Shown here: positions 53,659 to 64,000 of the stretch, one piece after another | Layout of the letters: each line of letters starts with the position of its first letter | Position numbering within the stretch: the stretch's first letter is position 1 | Source: Paraconiothyrium sp. Pb-2020 | Lineage: Eukaryota; Ascomycota; Dothideomycetes; Pleosporales; Didymosphaeriaceae | Direction: 5' to 3' | Assembly: GCA_022419385.1 (NCBI GenBank) | Contig: JAJUBI010000002.1 | Coordinates: forward strand, 1,488,001 to 1,552,000 | Length of the DNA: 64,000 nt | Translations under genes and position numbers: made by a program | The notes under the pieces: generated by a model | What the model saw: only the letters and a program-made list of their open reading frames with translations | What the model was told of the DNA's origin: nothing | The model's database searches: none

Positions 53659-55919
53659 CGAGTGAGACGATACAACAAGTTAGTAGTTGAAGACCTGTTG
53701 CAGTTGTTGAAGTTTTCGGTGTCTGATGTATCGAGCGTGTGACGGAGGAGGTGTGGATGTCAACAGAACTCCTATGTTTGAAGTATTTGTGCACCTGAGT
53801 CGCAAATGCACACAGTATAGGCGTGAGCAAGGACAACCTTCAGCTAAAGTGGTTTGCTGGTTGACGCGATGAAGAGTGGCTGCTATGAGGATTAGGTGAC
53901 TTTGACGAACGCGTAGTCTTTATGATGATGCAGGCGGAAGTACACGGGCCTACAGTGAGGGGTGAAACAAAGTGCAGATGTATTTGTCCCTCCTTCCACC
54001 CTCCGATGCGGGCCTGTCACGAGATGAAACAACCCCTTCAACCTGCGACATCAAGTCAGAATTAAATAAACGGCATGTTCTGATGAGACAGATCAACTTG
54101 AATACGAGTTGACCTTTCATTGTGTTAATCTCGAAAAAATGAAACGTTGTAAAACAGGGTTATTACTGCCTAATCAATCAACGAGAGGAGGATATCGTCG
54201 CATAATATTGGTTATTATGAACTTAGCACACTAGTGTTGTATATAGGAGGAGATGGTATTTATGCACCGCCTTATTGGGGGCTTAGACCCAGATCTGTGA
54301 ATCACACTTGAACGGGTAATGTTCTAGGGTCGATGGATATACATATACAGCTTCAAGGAATGCTCAGTTACTGGGATTTATTACTGGCAAATAGTTGAAA
54401 GAGAGGCGAATCGCAAAGCTTTAATCAAATTGTTTACAAAAACATGGATGCTCCGAACAAGCAGATCGATGTCGGCCGTCCATAGTGTGGGACGCCTTGA
54501 CGAAAGCATCATGTACCAACATTTAAATGTCAGCTTTGCGTCAACGGGAAACTCTTAGCAAATATATTCCAACTATCTCTAATTGCATTGTTCTTGCGCT
54601 TGCTGTTGGTAGACCCGGGCGAATGCCTATGAAGAAGAGGTTCCATAGCTGGTATTTGAGTCCGATAAGAATCCTTATGTTTGCTTTCCTTCAAGGCCAC
54701 AACAGCAATGACATTGCACCAAGACCGTATGCTTTATACGTTCCAAAAGAGGAAAGGGGTAATCACCATCACATAAGAGGTAGGCTCGTAGTTTGTGGAT
54801 GCTTCCCCTGAGCCGTAATTTATACATTTTTTTTTTTAACTCAGAAGTGCAACTGATGAATTTTAAGTCATACTTTCATCCCCGTTTCTCGATAGCTTGT
54901 GGATTCTACTGCTGAAGTTGCATGGCATCCAATGCTGAAGAACAAGGTGGTGTGCGACCGCTAAGCCAATATGTTTTTCTAGAGTAGTCTGAAACGTGAT
55001 AAAGAAAACAATACGTGTCGTATCATTTGGCAGGAGAGTAATTGCGAGATGAAGAACGGCTAGGAGGCTAGCAAACAGCATAAGGCGATTCAATGCTGGA
55101 TGGATTGGTCTCTCAATCTTACAGACGAACAACAAAATCGTACGATTTGGATCTCGATGGGTTGCAATTTTATGCATTCACGGCGCAAATGGGAAAGATC
55201 TATAGGTTTAACTGTCCGGGTGCAACCCTTTCGCTAAGTCCACCTACTAGAGCCCATATTAGCAACGCCTTTCTCATCGGGCACCTTGGAATGCCCCATG
55301 CGTTAGACTAAGTGCTTCCAACGTCAGATTCTAGCGGCGATGCGTTGCTTGATCCTGGGAATTGTGATGTTGACGCATTTTCCACGTGTATTTTACAAGA
55401 TCGCGCTCGCCAAACGGTTGCTAGTCTGGCACGTTGCAGCGTAATTCTTGCGGCACGGGGTCCGTGTAGATCGACCATTGACGCAGATGAAAAGATTCGA
55501 AGATTTTGTCTTTTGTACAATCAGTCGAACAATACCTTCTACTTCTACTGCTGACGTACTTATTCAAGGCATTTGAAACTGCATCACATCTCGATGATAC
55601 ATTGATATCGTGAACAGTGAGAGGTGAGATGCCCATAACGCGCTTTGCCTTGCTAGTGGAGTGACTAGAGCGTTGACTCTCACAGCATTAATGTTCGACC
55701 AAAGCGATTAAGGCTAGCTAGTCGCTGAAGGTTTCGTGGTTGAAGGGGGAAGCTAAGGGGGAAGCTCGCTGTTTTAGGCTTAGCACTGCCCGAAGAAGCA
55801 GGCAAGTACGAGATACCACCACGTCACGCAATCGCAACAGACGTAAACGTCTCTCATCGACAGTCGATCGCTGTTTGTTCAGCATGACAGCAAAATGATC
55901 GTTTAACGGTTATCTACTT
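53659..55919. other. 2.3-kb AT-richer intergenic region, no gene seen
   Basis: The left part is the promoter of the acidic protein gene. The centre (54050-54480) is AT-rich. Frames at 54527-54811, 54863-55177 and 55093-55554 are short, overlap and lack domains. A T-run is at about 54829. A short imperfect tandem GGGGGAAGCT is near 55745-55765. Confidence 0.5.
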
Positions 55920-57185
55920 CTACGACAACAAAGCCTCCTCAAATGGAAACTGCGATAGGCGCTCGATGCCAGTCTCGGTGATGAGAATCTGGTCCTCAAG
56001 CTTTACGCCGTCAGTACCTCCCTCCTCACTCAGATAAGCCTCAATCGATAGTGTCATCCCCGGCTCAATCACTCCGTCATAGCCAAACTCGTCGAAGTCT
56101 CTTGCGCTATAAAGGTATGGGAACTCGCAAGTCATGCCAACGCCATGCGCAATGACGAAGTATCGGTGTTTCCAGTGCTTTTCTGGAATTACCCAAGCGG
56201 CATCAGCGAACTCTTTGAAAGTCATATTGGGCTTCAACACACTGATGTTGTGGTTGAGCATCTCATACGCATCTTTGTAAAGTTGCTTCTGCGAGGCAGT
56301 CGGTTCGCCGGGACCAGCATGGAATGTTCGAGAGAAGTCGGAGTAGTATCCATGACAGCCAACGACGTCTGTGTCTAGGCATATAAGCGTGTTCTCTTCG
56401 ATTACTGCATTGGAGGTTTCCTGGAACCAAGGGACTGAACGTTTGCCGGCATTGAGTAATCGTGTCTCGACATAGTCGCCGTCTCTCTCAATTACGGCTT
56501 TGTGAAGGACAGACCAAAGCTCGGCCTCCGTCTGTCCTGGTTTGATCGCTTTGCGCAGCATGGCGACACCTCTTTCGGTGGCGCGTAATGACTCCTTGAT
56601 GCATTGGATCTCTTCGGAACACTTGATGGATTTTGCAAGCTCGACAGCCACTTGCGCGTCTACAATTTTGAAACCGAGCTCCGTCATGGTAATGCCGATG
56701 CCAGCATTCATCCGCTCCAGGCCAACCGTCACACCACTGTCGCGCCCAAGAAGCTCCTTGATCAAGTCTCCCATCTCCTTTGCCCAGTTGCGTTCCTTCT
56801 TCTCGATGTCCCTGTCCAGATTGAATTGCGCTCCTTTGGCTATGCGCACCTCATCGACAGTATCTTCAAAACCGATGGCAAGGTGCGCACATCCGGCGAA
56901 TTCGAAGAGTATAGATCGCTCTTGCGTGAGTAGGAGATATCGTGCGGGTGCATTGCGCCCGCTCCAGATCTGCATGTTGCGTGTGCCGGTTGCATAGCGA
57001 ATGTTCACTCCGTCACAGAGGACTACCGCGTCCACGCCGCGTTTGGCCATCTCGGCACGAATGCTAGCCCGACGATAGGCCCGCATAGCCTTGTGATCGA
57101 TCATATCATTCTGCGGAGCACGGTTGATGAGTTCGTCCAACCCAGCGGCTTTTCGCTCTGCGTTCCAATCGAAATAGTGACCCAT
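55920..57185 (-). CDS. M24 metallopeptidase-fold protein, DddP-like
   Basis: A 421-aa unspliced protein of the creatinase/prolidase (pita-bread) fold. Candidate metal ligands are Asp271 and Asp273 (CLDTDVVG), Asp283 (YYSDFSRTF), His347 (IAHGVGM), Glu382 (LSIEAYL) and Glu397 (KLEDQ). The C-terminus GIERLSQFPFEEALL is the usual end. The close of the domain and the extra Asp resemble DddP, the M24-type DMSP lyase known in Roseobacters and some fungi, rather than aminopeptidase P. The residue after HGVGMT is Cys353 where I remember DddP having its catalytic Asp, so lyase activity is doubtful. The start at 57185 is preferred over the longer frame because homologous sequence begins there. Confidence 0.85.
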   Translation of the reverse strand: MGHYFDWNAERKAAGLDELINRAPQNDMIDHKAMRAYRRASIRAEMAKRGVDAVVLCDGVNIRYATGTRNMQIWSGRNAPARYLLLTQERSILFEFAGCAHLAIGFEDTVDEVRIAKGAQFNLDRDIEKKERNWAKEMGDLIKELLGRDSGVTVGLERMNAGIGITMTELGFKIVDAQVAVELAKSIKCSEEIQCIKESLRATERGVAMLRKAIKPGQTEAELWSVLHKAVIERDGDYVETRLLNAGKRSVPWFQETSNAVIEENTLICLDTDVVGCHGYYSDFSRTFHAGPGEPTASQKQLYKDAYEMLNHNISVLKPNMTFKEFADAAWVIPEKHWKHRYFVIAHGVGMTCEFPYLYSARDFDEFGYDGVIEPGMTLSIEAYLSEEGGTDGVKLEDQILITETGIERLSQFPFEEALLS

Positions 57186-57588
57186 GGTAGTAGTAGATGA
57201 TATGGAATGAATCAGAATGGGATTTGTGAGAGTTACGAGCCTGCGGTAGGTAGATCTAACAATCTTCTGAGCTATATAGGAGGTCACGATACGCCTTGCT
57301 CAACGTGACCCGACAGTGGTCGTCCTGTGAATTGGGACACCTACTGTGGTGGGCAAGTCAATACGAATACGATGTGAAATACATCTTCAGCGGTTGGTCG
57401 GTAGAAACGTTGTCTTTTTAGTTTACCTCTGATAGGCTTCCCAGCGATTGCTATGATGGTTACGCTGATGCGGGGTGCCGGCCTCTCGATACTAAGCTAC
57501 ACTAGGGTCCACAATCCAGAGAGCACATCACGGACAAAAAACCACGTGAAGGTTTGGATGTTTTGAGTCATCCTTCCCCGAAGACCTC
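57186..57588. other. intergenic, no gene seen
   Basis: It lies between two genes on the minus strand. It probably contains the promoter and leader of the M24 gene and the 3' UTR of the CocE-type gene. Confidence 0.6.
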
Positions 57589-59592
57589 CTACACATGATC
57601 GCGGGGAACTCTGAACTCATAGTCTCGTCCAAACACTGCTTTCTCTCCTTCCCAGGCATCTATCCGCGCATTCATAACCCACTCCGTAGTTGTCGCCGTC
57701 ATCTTCGTCCACCCCTTAAAACTGATTTTGATGTCACCACGCTCAAACTCTCTTTCAAAGCCCTGGTAGACTTCAGCAGACAGCGGATCGGCAGGGTGAA
57801 TCCCCATGACCAGCGGCGTCGTCCACCCGAAACGCCATCCAGTCTCGTCCACTTCCCACTTTCCATCATCCCAATCGACAACTAGCTCTGTGCGTCCGGT
57901 ATCCCAGTCCTGTTTGACGTAGTTCTTGTGATCGGCAGGGCGTAGCTGAGTCTTTTTGAGGGAGCCGTTGATCGCCGGTCCAAAAGGCTTAAGCTTAGAG
58001 TCCTGAGAGTCGTCGGTCCGTACCGGCAGGTCGATATAACTGGATTCAGTATCGATTGAAATGGTAGTAGCCTCGGGGGATGGCCAGACTATGGGAAAGT
58101 ATGTCGAAGACAGTGCAAGACGAAGGCTACTACCAACTCCTAGACGCTGTCCGAAATGATTCAATTTCAACGTTACGTCGTAGAACTTTCCAGGCTCCAG
58201 GGCTTTTAGTTCTTCATGGCTGTCACGGTGAGTGAGATTGAGTAGACCGTAAGATACGCGAGTTGCTGCGCCGTTGGGTAGCACTTCTGAAAGCGTTGCG
58301 GCTAGCAGGGCATCGGGCTTGTCACTTGCGATACGAACGTTCAGGACAGCAGCCCCGAGCAGATCAAGAGGCTCTTTGAGTGGAAGAGTGTCAAACACGA
58401 GGCTACCGCCGGCTTCCAGGCGCTGGTCGGAGGGGCCCTCACCCTCGACGCCGAAGATCAACCATCTTCCTCCAGCGAAGCCCAGGGTTTGCGGGGAACA
58501 GATTTCGAGCTTTTCGGAAGTGGCGGAGGTGTCGTCGGTCAAGCGCCCTCGAGAAAGACCCATCCGGCGTGTAAGTGCCTTGTCGTCGGCCCATTTGTTT
58601 TCTGCAACCCAATGACCAGGACGGAACTTGTCGTGAGCGGCCGGCGGAGCGGGATCTTGCATGTAACATCGAAGCTGGGGCTCGTCCATGATACCGTTAT
58701 CGTCGATACCCTTCAGCCACTTGTCCCACCAACGGACCGTCTCTTGTAAGAAACCGATTTGTGGGCCAGGCTTTGCAAAATTGGGGTACTTGTGACCCCA
58801 AGGACCCACGAGTCCTTTCTTGGGGCACTTCAGGTTCTCCAGCATCCTGAAGACCGTGTTGGTGTACGGGTCCTGCCACCCACTCACCAAGTAAGTTGCG
58901 GCTTCGATAGAGCTGTAATCTTCATTAATGGAACCATGCTTCCAGAAATCGTTCCTCCTTTGGTTTTCATGCCATTCCTTTGCGAAGAAGCCTCCAGATT
59001 CGAGGCGTTGCAGCCAAAGGTCTCGCCATTGCTCTCCCACGACTGCTGGATCAGGCGGGCAAGAATTTATCGCGAACATGGAAGCGGCCCAGGTGAAGTT
59101 CTCCGTCAGCATGCAGCCGCCCATAAAGTGGATATCGTCGTTGTATCGGTCATCAGTCGAAGCAATAGAAACAATAGCCTTCAATTCTTTTGGCCTCCTT
59201 GCAGCAACTTGCAGCGAATTGAAGCCGCCCCAAGATATACCGATCATTCCACACGCGCCAGTGCACCATTTCTGTGCCGCGATCCACTGCAAGACTTCAA
59301 GCGCATCGTCCTGCTCCTGTTTCAAATACTCGCCCAGGATCAAGCCTTGAGAGTCGCCTGTACCGCGCATGTCTACACGAACGCAGGCATAGCCGCGGCC
59401 TGCAACGTATGGCATGTTTGTCGCATCGCGCTCAGCCGTCATATCACGTTTGCGGTAAGGCAGGTATTCCAGTATGGCAGGGACCGGATTTGACTCTGCG
59501 TTTTCCGGTAGCCATATCATGGCAGAAAGTACGGTCCCATCGCTCAGAGTGATGGGAGCGTGGTAGATGATGCGAATTGGTAGGAGTTGCAT
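57589..59592 (-). CDS. CocE/NonD-family hydrolase (S15-like alpha/beta hydrolase)
   Basis: A 667-aa protein in one coding exon. The N-terminal S15-type catalytic domain shows LSDGTVLSAMIWLPENA, YLPYRKRD, RVDMRGTGDSQG, the nucleophile elbow GISWGGF, LVSGWQDPYTN with the acid Asp, and GPWGHKYP with the catalytic His. A jelly-roll beta domain (about 340-560) and a C-terminal extension follow. Relatives include cocaine esterase and acylase-type enzymes; substrate unknown. No signal peptide is visible, so it is cytosolic. The first ATG in frame is at 59592; the upstream open stretch lacks an ATG and is explained by a 5' UTR intron. Confidence 0.92.
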   Translation of the reverse strand: MQLLPIRIIYHAPITLSDGTVLSAMIWLPENAESNPVPAILEYLPYRKRDMTAERDATNMPYVAGRGYACVRVDMRGTGDSQGLILGEYLKQEQDDALEVLQWIAAQKWCTGACGMIGISWGGFNSLQVAARRPKELKAIVSIASTDDRYNDDIHFMGGCMLTENFTWAASMFAINSCPPDPAVVGEQWRDLWLQRLESGGFFAKEWHENQRRNDFWKHGSINEDYSSIEAATYLVSGWQDPYTNTVFRMLENLKCPKKGLVGPWGHKYPNFAKPGPQIGFLQETVRWWDKWLKGIDDNGIMDEPQLRCYMQDPAPPAAHDKFRPGHWVAENKWADDKALTRRMGLSRGRLTDDTSATSEKLEICSPQTLGFAGGRWLIFGVEGEGPSDQRLEAGGSLVFDTLPLKEPLDLLGAAVLNVRIASDKPDALLAATLSEVLPNGAATRVSYGLLNLTHRDSHEELKALEPGKFYDVTLKLNHFGQRLGVGSSLRLALSSTYFPIVWPSPEATTISIDTESSYIDLPVRTDDSQDSKLKPFGPAINGSLKKTQLRPADHKNYVKQDWDTGRTELVVDWDDGKWEVDETGWRFGWTTPLVMGIHPADPLSAEVYQGFEREFERGDIKISFKGWTKMTATTTEWVMNARIDAWEGEKAVFGRDYEFRVPRDHV

Positions 59593-59608
59593 TCTGAATC
59601 GCACCAAA

Positions 59609-59662
59609 CTATTCTCCTCCTCAGCTAATTGTACTTGTTGGGTCGGTTCGCAAAGCACTTAC
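59609..59662 (-). other. candidate 5' UTR intron of the CocE-type hydrolase gene
   Basis: On the minus strand, CTGT|GTAAGTGC at 59662 and GAGAATAG|TTTGG at 59609 define a 54-nt intron with a consensus donor. The upstream side carries an in-frame stop and no ATG, so it is untranslated leader. Confidence 0.6.
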
Positions 59663-60372
59663 ACAGGTGGCGATCGTGGGAATTCTTATTGAACACGAAG
59701 CGATTTCGATCTTGGCTGTACTCTTTTGTGAAGCGACTTGGAAGAGGTGGGTTTCAACGCAGGCATGACAGTGTTGCCGGTCCGAAGTCGCAGCGCGCGC
59801 TTCGCGCGTTTGCTCACGCGAGGTTACATGCGGGCTTTCGCGGCTTCAAAGGCGTGTGAAGAAAAGTGTCCGATACAAGACACATATCCATTATGTAGTA
59901 GTATCGACATGCCGGGCAAAGTCGAATGATTCAGTGCCAATCCCGCGCTCACCTCCGCCATGCACGCTACGCTCTAACCGGTCAAGGGCGACACCAGACC
60001 CTGTTGTAGCCCGCCCCGATCCCCCACTTTCGAAACTCCCCCACCACTCACCAACCCCGTGTGACTCGCCACGAGGAGGCTACGGTATCTGATGTGCCGG
60101 AAAATCACCGGCAGTCTCGAGCGACGGAAAAGTACGCCCTTTGCACCCTTGAGATCCCGTCTAGCTGGAAACGCTTGCTCGATACAGCTGGGGCCGCGCA
60201 CCTTATCTATGGGAACCGCGCGATGGCACCTTGGAGAACACCCGATCTAGTGCCGCTTCCGAGTCCTATCGACAAGCAATCCGGAGCTCGATTTACTTAA
60301 GGTCGCTCCCCCTGCACGTAGAAACCATAGCTCTGGAACGAACTACCACCTCTCAGGAACAGTCAGGGCGCA
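59663..60372. other. divergent promoter region
   Basis: It lies between the divergent CocE-type hydrolase and MFS transporter genes. Frames at 59738-60300 have no domain. The shared promoter suggests the pair could be co-regulated. Confidence 0.5.
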
Positions 60373-62055
60373 ATGTCGGCCACTGAGATCACTACGGTCC
60401 ATGATCGAACATCTGGCGACGAGAAAGATGTCAAGCAAACCCAGGCCATGGATGTTGGAGATGTCGAGTCGGTCATTGAGAAGGGCACGGCGCCCGCCTT
60501 CTACAGCAAAGTGTCTGTCTACCTAATGATGCTGTTCTCCGGTCTTGCATTGGGATCCGATGGTTACAACGCCGCTGTTATGAGCAATCTTAACCTTCTG
60601 TTGACGGTTATCTACCCCGATACACTTTCATCAGACATGAAGGCGCGACTCTCGAACGCTTTCCTAATCGGAATGATAGTGGGTATGGTTGGGTTCGGTG
60701 TCGTAGTGGACCAACTCGGCCGCAAAACTGGTGCCGTTTTGACAACACTCATTCTCCTTCTTGGTATTGCCTTGAGCACTGGCGCTAGTGGAACATCGCC
60801 ACTTGGTCTCTTTTGGATGCTTGTTGTGGCTCGCGGCATTGCCGGCGTGGGCGCTGGAGGAGAATACCCCGTAGCTGGTGAGTCTTTACAGTTCCACTTG
60901 TATTTGTAGGCTTGCTAAGTCTGCTAGGCGCCGGTGCTTTAGAAGCTTCTGATGAGGCGGGCCACTTCCGAAAGCGACGAGGATTCCTGTTCGCTATGAT
61001 TGGCGACCTTGCAGCCGGTCTAGGATACTGCTTTGGTGCGTTGGTACCTCTGCTACTGCTTCTATGTGTCAACAAAGAAGTCGGCAAATACCACATCGTT
61101 TGGCGAACCGCTCTCGCGCTTGGTGCTATTCCTCCGCTCTCTATCTTCTATTTCCGCATGCGCATGAAGGTCTCGACTGCTTACCGCAAATCCGCGCTTC
61201 GAAAACAGAGGACACCTTATGTACTGATCGCGAAGAAGTACTATCGACGACTTTTCGGTGCTGCTCTTGGCTGGTTCTTGTACAACTGGATCTCAATTCC
61301 GTTTGGCATTTTCGGCTCCACTATCGTTGCGCGCATGAACCCCAACAACTCGCTCGTCCAGAATTTGGGCTGGGGAGTTGTCATCAACGCGTTTTACCTG
61401 CCCGGGCCATTCATTGGTGGTTATCTATCTGATAAAATTGGCCGCAGGAAAACACAGTGTGTGGGCTACACTCTCCAGGCAATCTTGGGTTTCATTCTTG
61501 GTGGCGTCGGCCAGCAGATTCAGACCGTGTTTCCGCTTTTCATCGTTCTGTATGGCATCTTCCTCACCCTCGGCGAAGTCGGCCCCGGAAGGTAAGCGCA
61601 TGTTAGATAAGTAACGCGATTTGCCGCTAACATCCTACAGTACTGTGGTAATTACGGCTACCGAACCTTTCCCCACCTCTGTGCGTGGTCACACTATGGG
61701 CTTTATTTCGGCCTGCTCCAAGGCTGGAGCCGCCATTGGTACTGAGGTCAGCAGCCTTGCCATGACAATGATGATGCAGAACACTTACAACGGACAGGTC
61801 TTTACGGCTATCATGGCCTCATATACCGATCCCAACAAGTCCAACCAGGTCGCATTCTTAGTCGGATCAGCTTTCGCTGTTCTGGGGGCGTTGAATGCTT
61901 GGTTCGTCATCCAGGACGGCTCGAAAGTACTTGACAATGAGGATGAGATCTGGAAAGACTACCTGATTGCTAACGGATGGGATGCCAGTTGGGGCGACCA
62001 GGAAACTGAGGACCCCAAGCATACCCGCAACCAAGCGCTCCTACCCACTTCGTAA
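60373..62055 (+). CDS. MFS transporter, glycerophosphodiester/phosphate type (GIT1-like)
   Basis: Three exons, 60373-60877, 60928-61591 and 61641-62055, give 527 aa with 12 predicted membrane segments. Signatures include GSDGYNAAVMSNLN in the first segment, FGVVVDQLGRKTG in loop 2-3, RGIAGVGAGGEYPVAG in segment 4 (typical of the Git1/Pho84 branch) and LSDKIGRRKTQ after segment 8. The N-terminal ~45 and C-terminal ~50 residues are cytosolic. Git1-like proteins import glycerophosphoinositol and similar compounds by proton symport; here the substrate is inferred only from family. It diverges from the CocE-type hydrolase. Confidence 0.93.
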
Positions 62056-62466
62056 GTATGGCAGGATGCGCGAAGAGCCCACCTGAGGGCTGGCGAAGCA
62101 GATGCAGCTCCGAAGCGTCTTGGATAGAGCGATGGATTGCTGCGAGACCAATGCGCCAAATATCACGTCCCAGAGCGACAAAAGGCCACGATCCAAAGCG
62201 ACAACCCAATGCGACAATATCCATCAACCTTGATATCCATCAACCTTGAACGATAAGCGTCAGGCTTCCCAAGCGACAGACTTCGACTTGCAACAGCGGC
62301 AGTGTGATAGTAGGCTATTGACCATGCTGAGCCATGGCTGTGCGATCAGAATTGGATAGCCATAGCGACACAAAACACGCATATAATGTGTGAATACAGA
62401 ATACGCGTCTTGAACTAGAGCACTTTGAAGTGAATTGGGTATCTAAAAGAAAGCTGGCTGTCCAGT
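62056..62466. other. intergenic between convergent genes
   Basis: 3' regions of the transporter and the P450. A 16-bp unit ATATCCATCAACCTTG is tandemly duplicated at 62217-62248. Several GCGACA motifs occur nearby. No gene seen. Confidence 0.6.
62217..62248. repeat. tandem duplication of a 16-bp unit
   Basis: ATATCCATCAACCTTG occurs twice head-to-tail, exactly. It lies in the 3' intergenic region and probably arose by replication slippage. Confidence 0.9.
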
Positions 62467-64000
62467 CTATATCTCCGCGCCCTCTCTACCTAGAATAGGA
62501 AATCTTGTCCGCCGTGTTATCCTGACGTTGAAATCGTGCACCACCATAATGGCCAGCGACTCGACGTGCAAGGGTTTCTTGTTGTCAACAATCGCAAAAT
62601 CAAACCTCCGCGTCAACTCCACGAATAGCTTCCGTACTTCCATGTACGCAATGTGTGTACCCATACATTGGTATTTTCCCGCACCGAAGACGAGTGCCAG
62701 TGTCGACTTCATACGGGTGAGCCTGACGCCATCCTCCTCTTCAGCGGCCTCCAACCACCGCTCCGGACGGAAACAGTCCGCGTCAGGCCCGAATACTGCT
62801 TGAGACCGCAGCACACCGGGTACGTTGGCACCGATCTGTGTTCCACCGGGTACTGCATACCCGCACACGGTGTCAACTCCCGCGGGTGATAGCTTGGACG
62901 GCGAGACAGAGGGCGGATGCATTCGCATGGCCTCGCGCAGCACAGCGTCTAAGTAGGTCAAAGAGCGACTCTCAGCATCTGTCGCTGTGGGAAAACTCAG
63001 CGCTCCCGAGGCTGTGGCAGCATCAATTTCCTGCTGAAGAGCCATGTAAGCCGGAGGGCAGGTCAACAAGCAGAGCATGACCATGCGCGACCAATTGGAA
63101 GTCGTGTCCGAGCCAGCGATGATGTGAATATACACCTGCTGCATGAGCTCATCTCTGGTCATTCCACTCTGGATGAACTGTTGAAGCATATCGTTTTTAG
63201 GTTTAGCGTCCGGTGCTGTCCTTCGGTCGACCAGGTTCTTTGCGAAGCCAAAGAGGATTCCGAACCCGACTTTGTCGCCTTCCTTGGGGACCATGCACCT
63301 GAATGGCCACATGGTTCGCAGACCGGAGATCCATGGTACTAGGCCCGCGACTGTGACCATTCGCAGAGAGAGGTCGTTGATCTGTGTCATTCGGTTGATA
63401 TCCTCGTCCTTCTGGAGGAATCCGAATGGCTCGCCAAAGGCAAACGCTCCGAGGCAGTCCAGCGCATAGAAATGCATCTTCTCGCCGAAGTTCATGAATC
63501 TTGCAGAGGTCTCATTTCGACGACCCGCCGCATTCGAGTTATTGGAAGTACGATTTGTCGCGTACTTCCTATCGATGAGATCGATCAGTTTCGAAATTTG
63601 ACGATCGATCACTGGCTGTACATCGATGGAGTACTGATTAATTCGTCAGTGTCAATTACTTTCAAATTGCAGCAGTGCATATGGATTCAAAACTTACGGC
63701 AGTGCCCATTTTAGCCTTCAACGCCTTGTGTTTGACAGGATCGCGCTGCGAAGCAACGTGCGGGTCGCCCTCGGTAACACGCCCAGCGTCGTATGCCGGG
63801 CCTTTGGTGTACTGGGATCGAACACCAGAAATTCTCCTCAGCTCGTCCGGATCCGAGCAGAGCAAAAGGTTAGGACCGATGCGAACAAGTTCACCATATT
63901 TCTGCCCTGCATCAACCATGGAAGGGAACAGGTTCCCATACCACGCATGTTTCAGCAACCACAAAATCGTGAAGTGGGCAGCTGGCGGACCAGGAATATG
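62467..64000 (-). CDS. cytochrome P450 (partial, N-terminus beyond window)
   Basis: Exons 64000(cut)-63698 and 63633-62467 give 489 residues of a P450. Motifs in order: HIPGPPAA proline hinge at the edge, YGELVRIGPN, DPELRR-type region (DPDELRRISG), the I-helix AGSDTTSNW with its Thr pair, the ExxR motif LREAMRMHP, PERWLEA and the heme loop FGAGKYQCMG with the Cys thiolate. Only the N-terminal membrane anchor is missing. It belongs to the group of fungal P450s resembling pisatin demethylase and other detoxification or secondary-metabolism enzymes. It is ER-bound and needs a P450 reductase. The intron (63634-63697) has a GTAAGT donor. Confidence 0.95.

Noticed and set aside
60061..60300. 79-codon frame upstream of the MFS transporter
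   Set aside because: It lies in the divergent promoter, is opposed by a frame on the other strand and has no domain.
1..64000. CRISPR arrays, bacterial operons, riboswitches
   Set aside because: Spliced genes and eukaryotic tRNAs rule out a prokaryotic source, and no regularly spaced repeats were seen.

Overview
The window is nuclear DNA of a filamentous ascomycete (Pezizomycotina; a Dothideomycete is my best guess, which I cannot prove). The reasons are spliceosomal introns of about 40-120 nt with GT-AG ends and CTAAC-like branch points, intron-bearing tRNA genes, and families typical of such fungi: Zn2Cys6 regulators, a PTH11-like rhodopsin-domain protein, DUF1996 and DUF2306 proteins, an LsdA-type ferritin-like protein, mannitol-1-phosphate dehydrogenase and a P450. 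I rebuilt gene models by hand from splice sites and reading phase. Every model called intact closes in frame.

Layout. 0-1.4 kb: tRNA-Pro(AGG) and tRNA-Lys(CTT), both with introns. 3-7.5 kb: a Zn2Cys6 regulator and two tandem glycine-rich proteins that start MGC and end in GGGGC. 8-12.2 kb: mannitol-1-phosphate 5-dehydrogenase and the choline-transporter-like protein PNS1, both on the minus strand. 12.8-24 kb: a small TA-flanked inverted-repeat element just upstream of a methyltransferase, then a tail-anchored-looking proline/glutamine-rich protein, a rhodopsin-like membrane protein, a nitrilase and small hypotheticals. 24-34.7 kb: a membrane protein with an uncertain 3' end, a membrane-anchored double-psi beta-barrel protein, CUE1, MSS51, a cysteine-rich single-pass protein and a class II aldolase. 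36-53.7 kb: nitronate monooxygenase, two DUF1996 copies, LsdA, a broken Zn2Cys6 regulator, a DUF2306 protein, an SDR and an acidic nuclear-looking protein. 55.9-64 kb: a DddP-like M24 protein, a CocE/NonD hydrolase, a glycerophosphodiester/phosphate-type MFS transporter and a P450 cut by the window edge.

Functional picture. The first half is mostly housekeeping: mannitol metabolism, ER ubiquitin ligation (CUE1) and COX1 expression (MSS51). The 34-46 kb stretch looks like decaying accessory DNA. It holds a 487-bp PIF/Harbinger-like element with TTA duplications, another inverted-repeat element, a nitronate monooxygenase broken by a 4-bp tandem duplication, a DUF1996 gene broken by a single in-frame stop, and a regulator gene with several lesions. 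The intact DUF1996 paralogue lies 10 kb away and uses an 8-nt microexon and a GC-AG intron. The last 8 kb (M24 lyase/peptidase-like protein, alpha/beta hydrolase, transporter, P450) could be a small catabolic group, but that rests only on adjacency.

Limits. No searches were run. Family names come from motifs and remembered family architecture. Some lesions may be assembly errors rather than real mutations.
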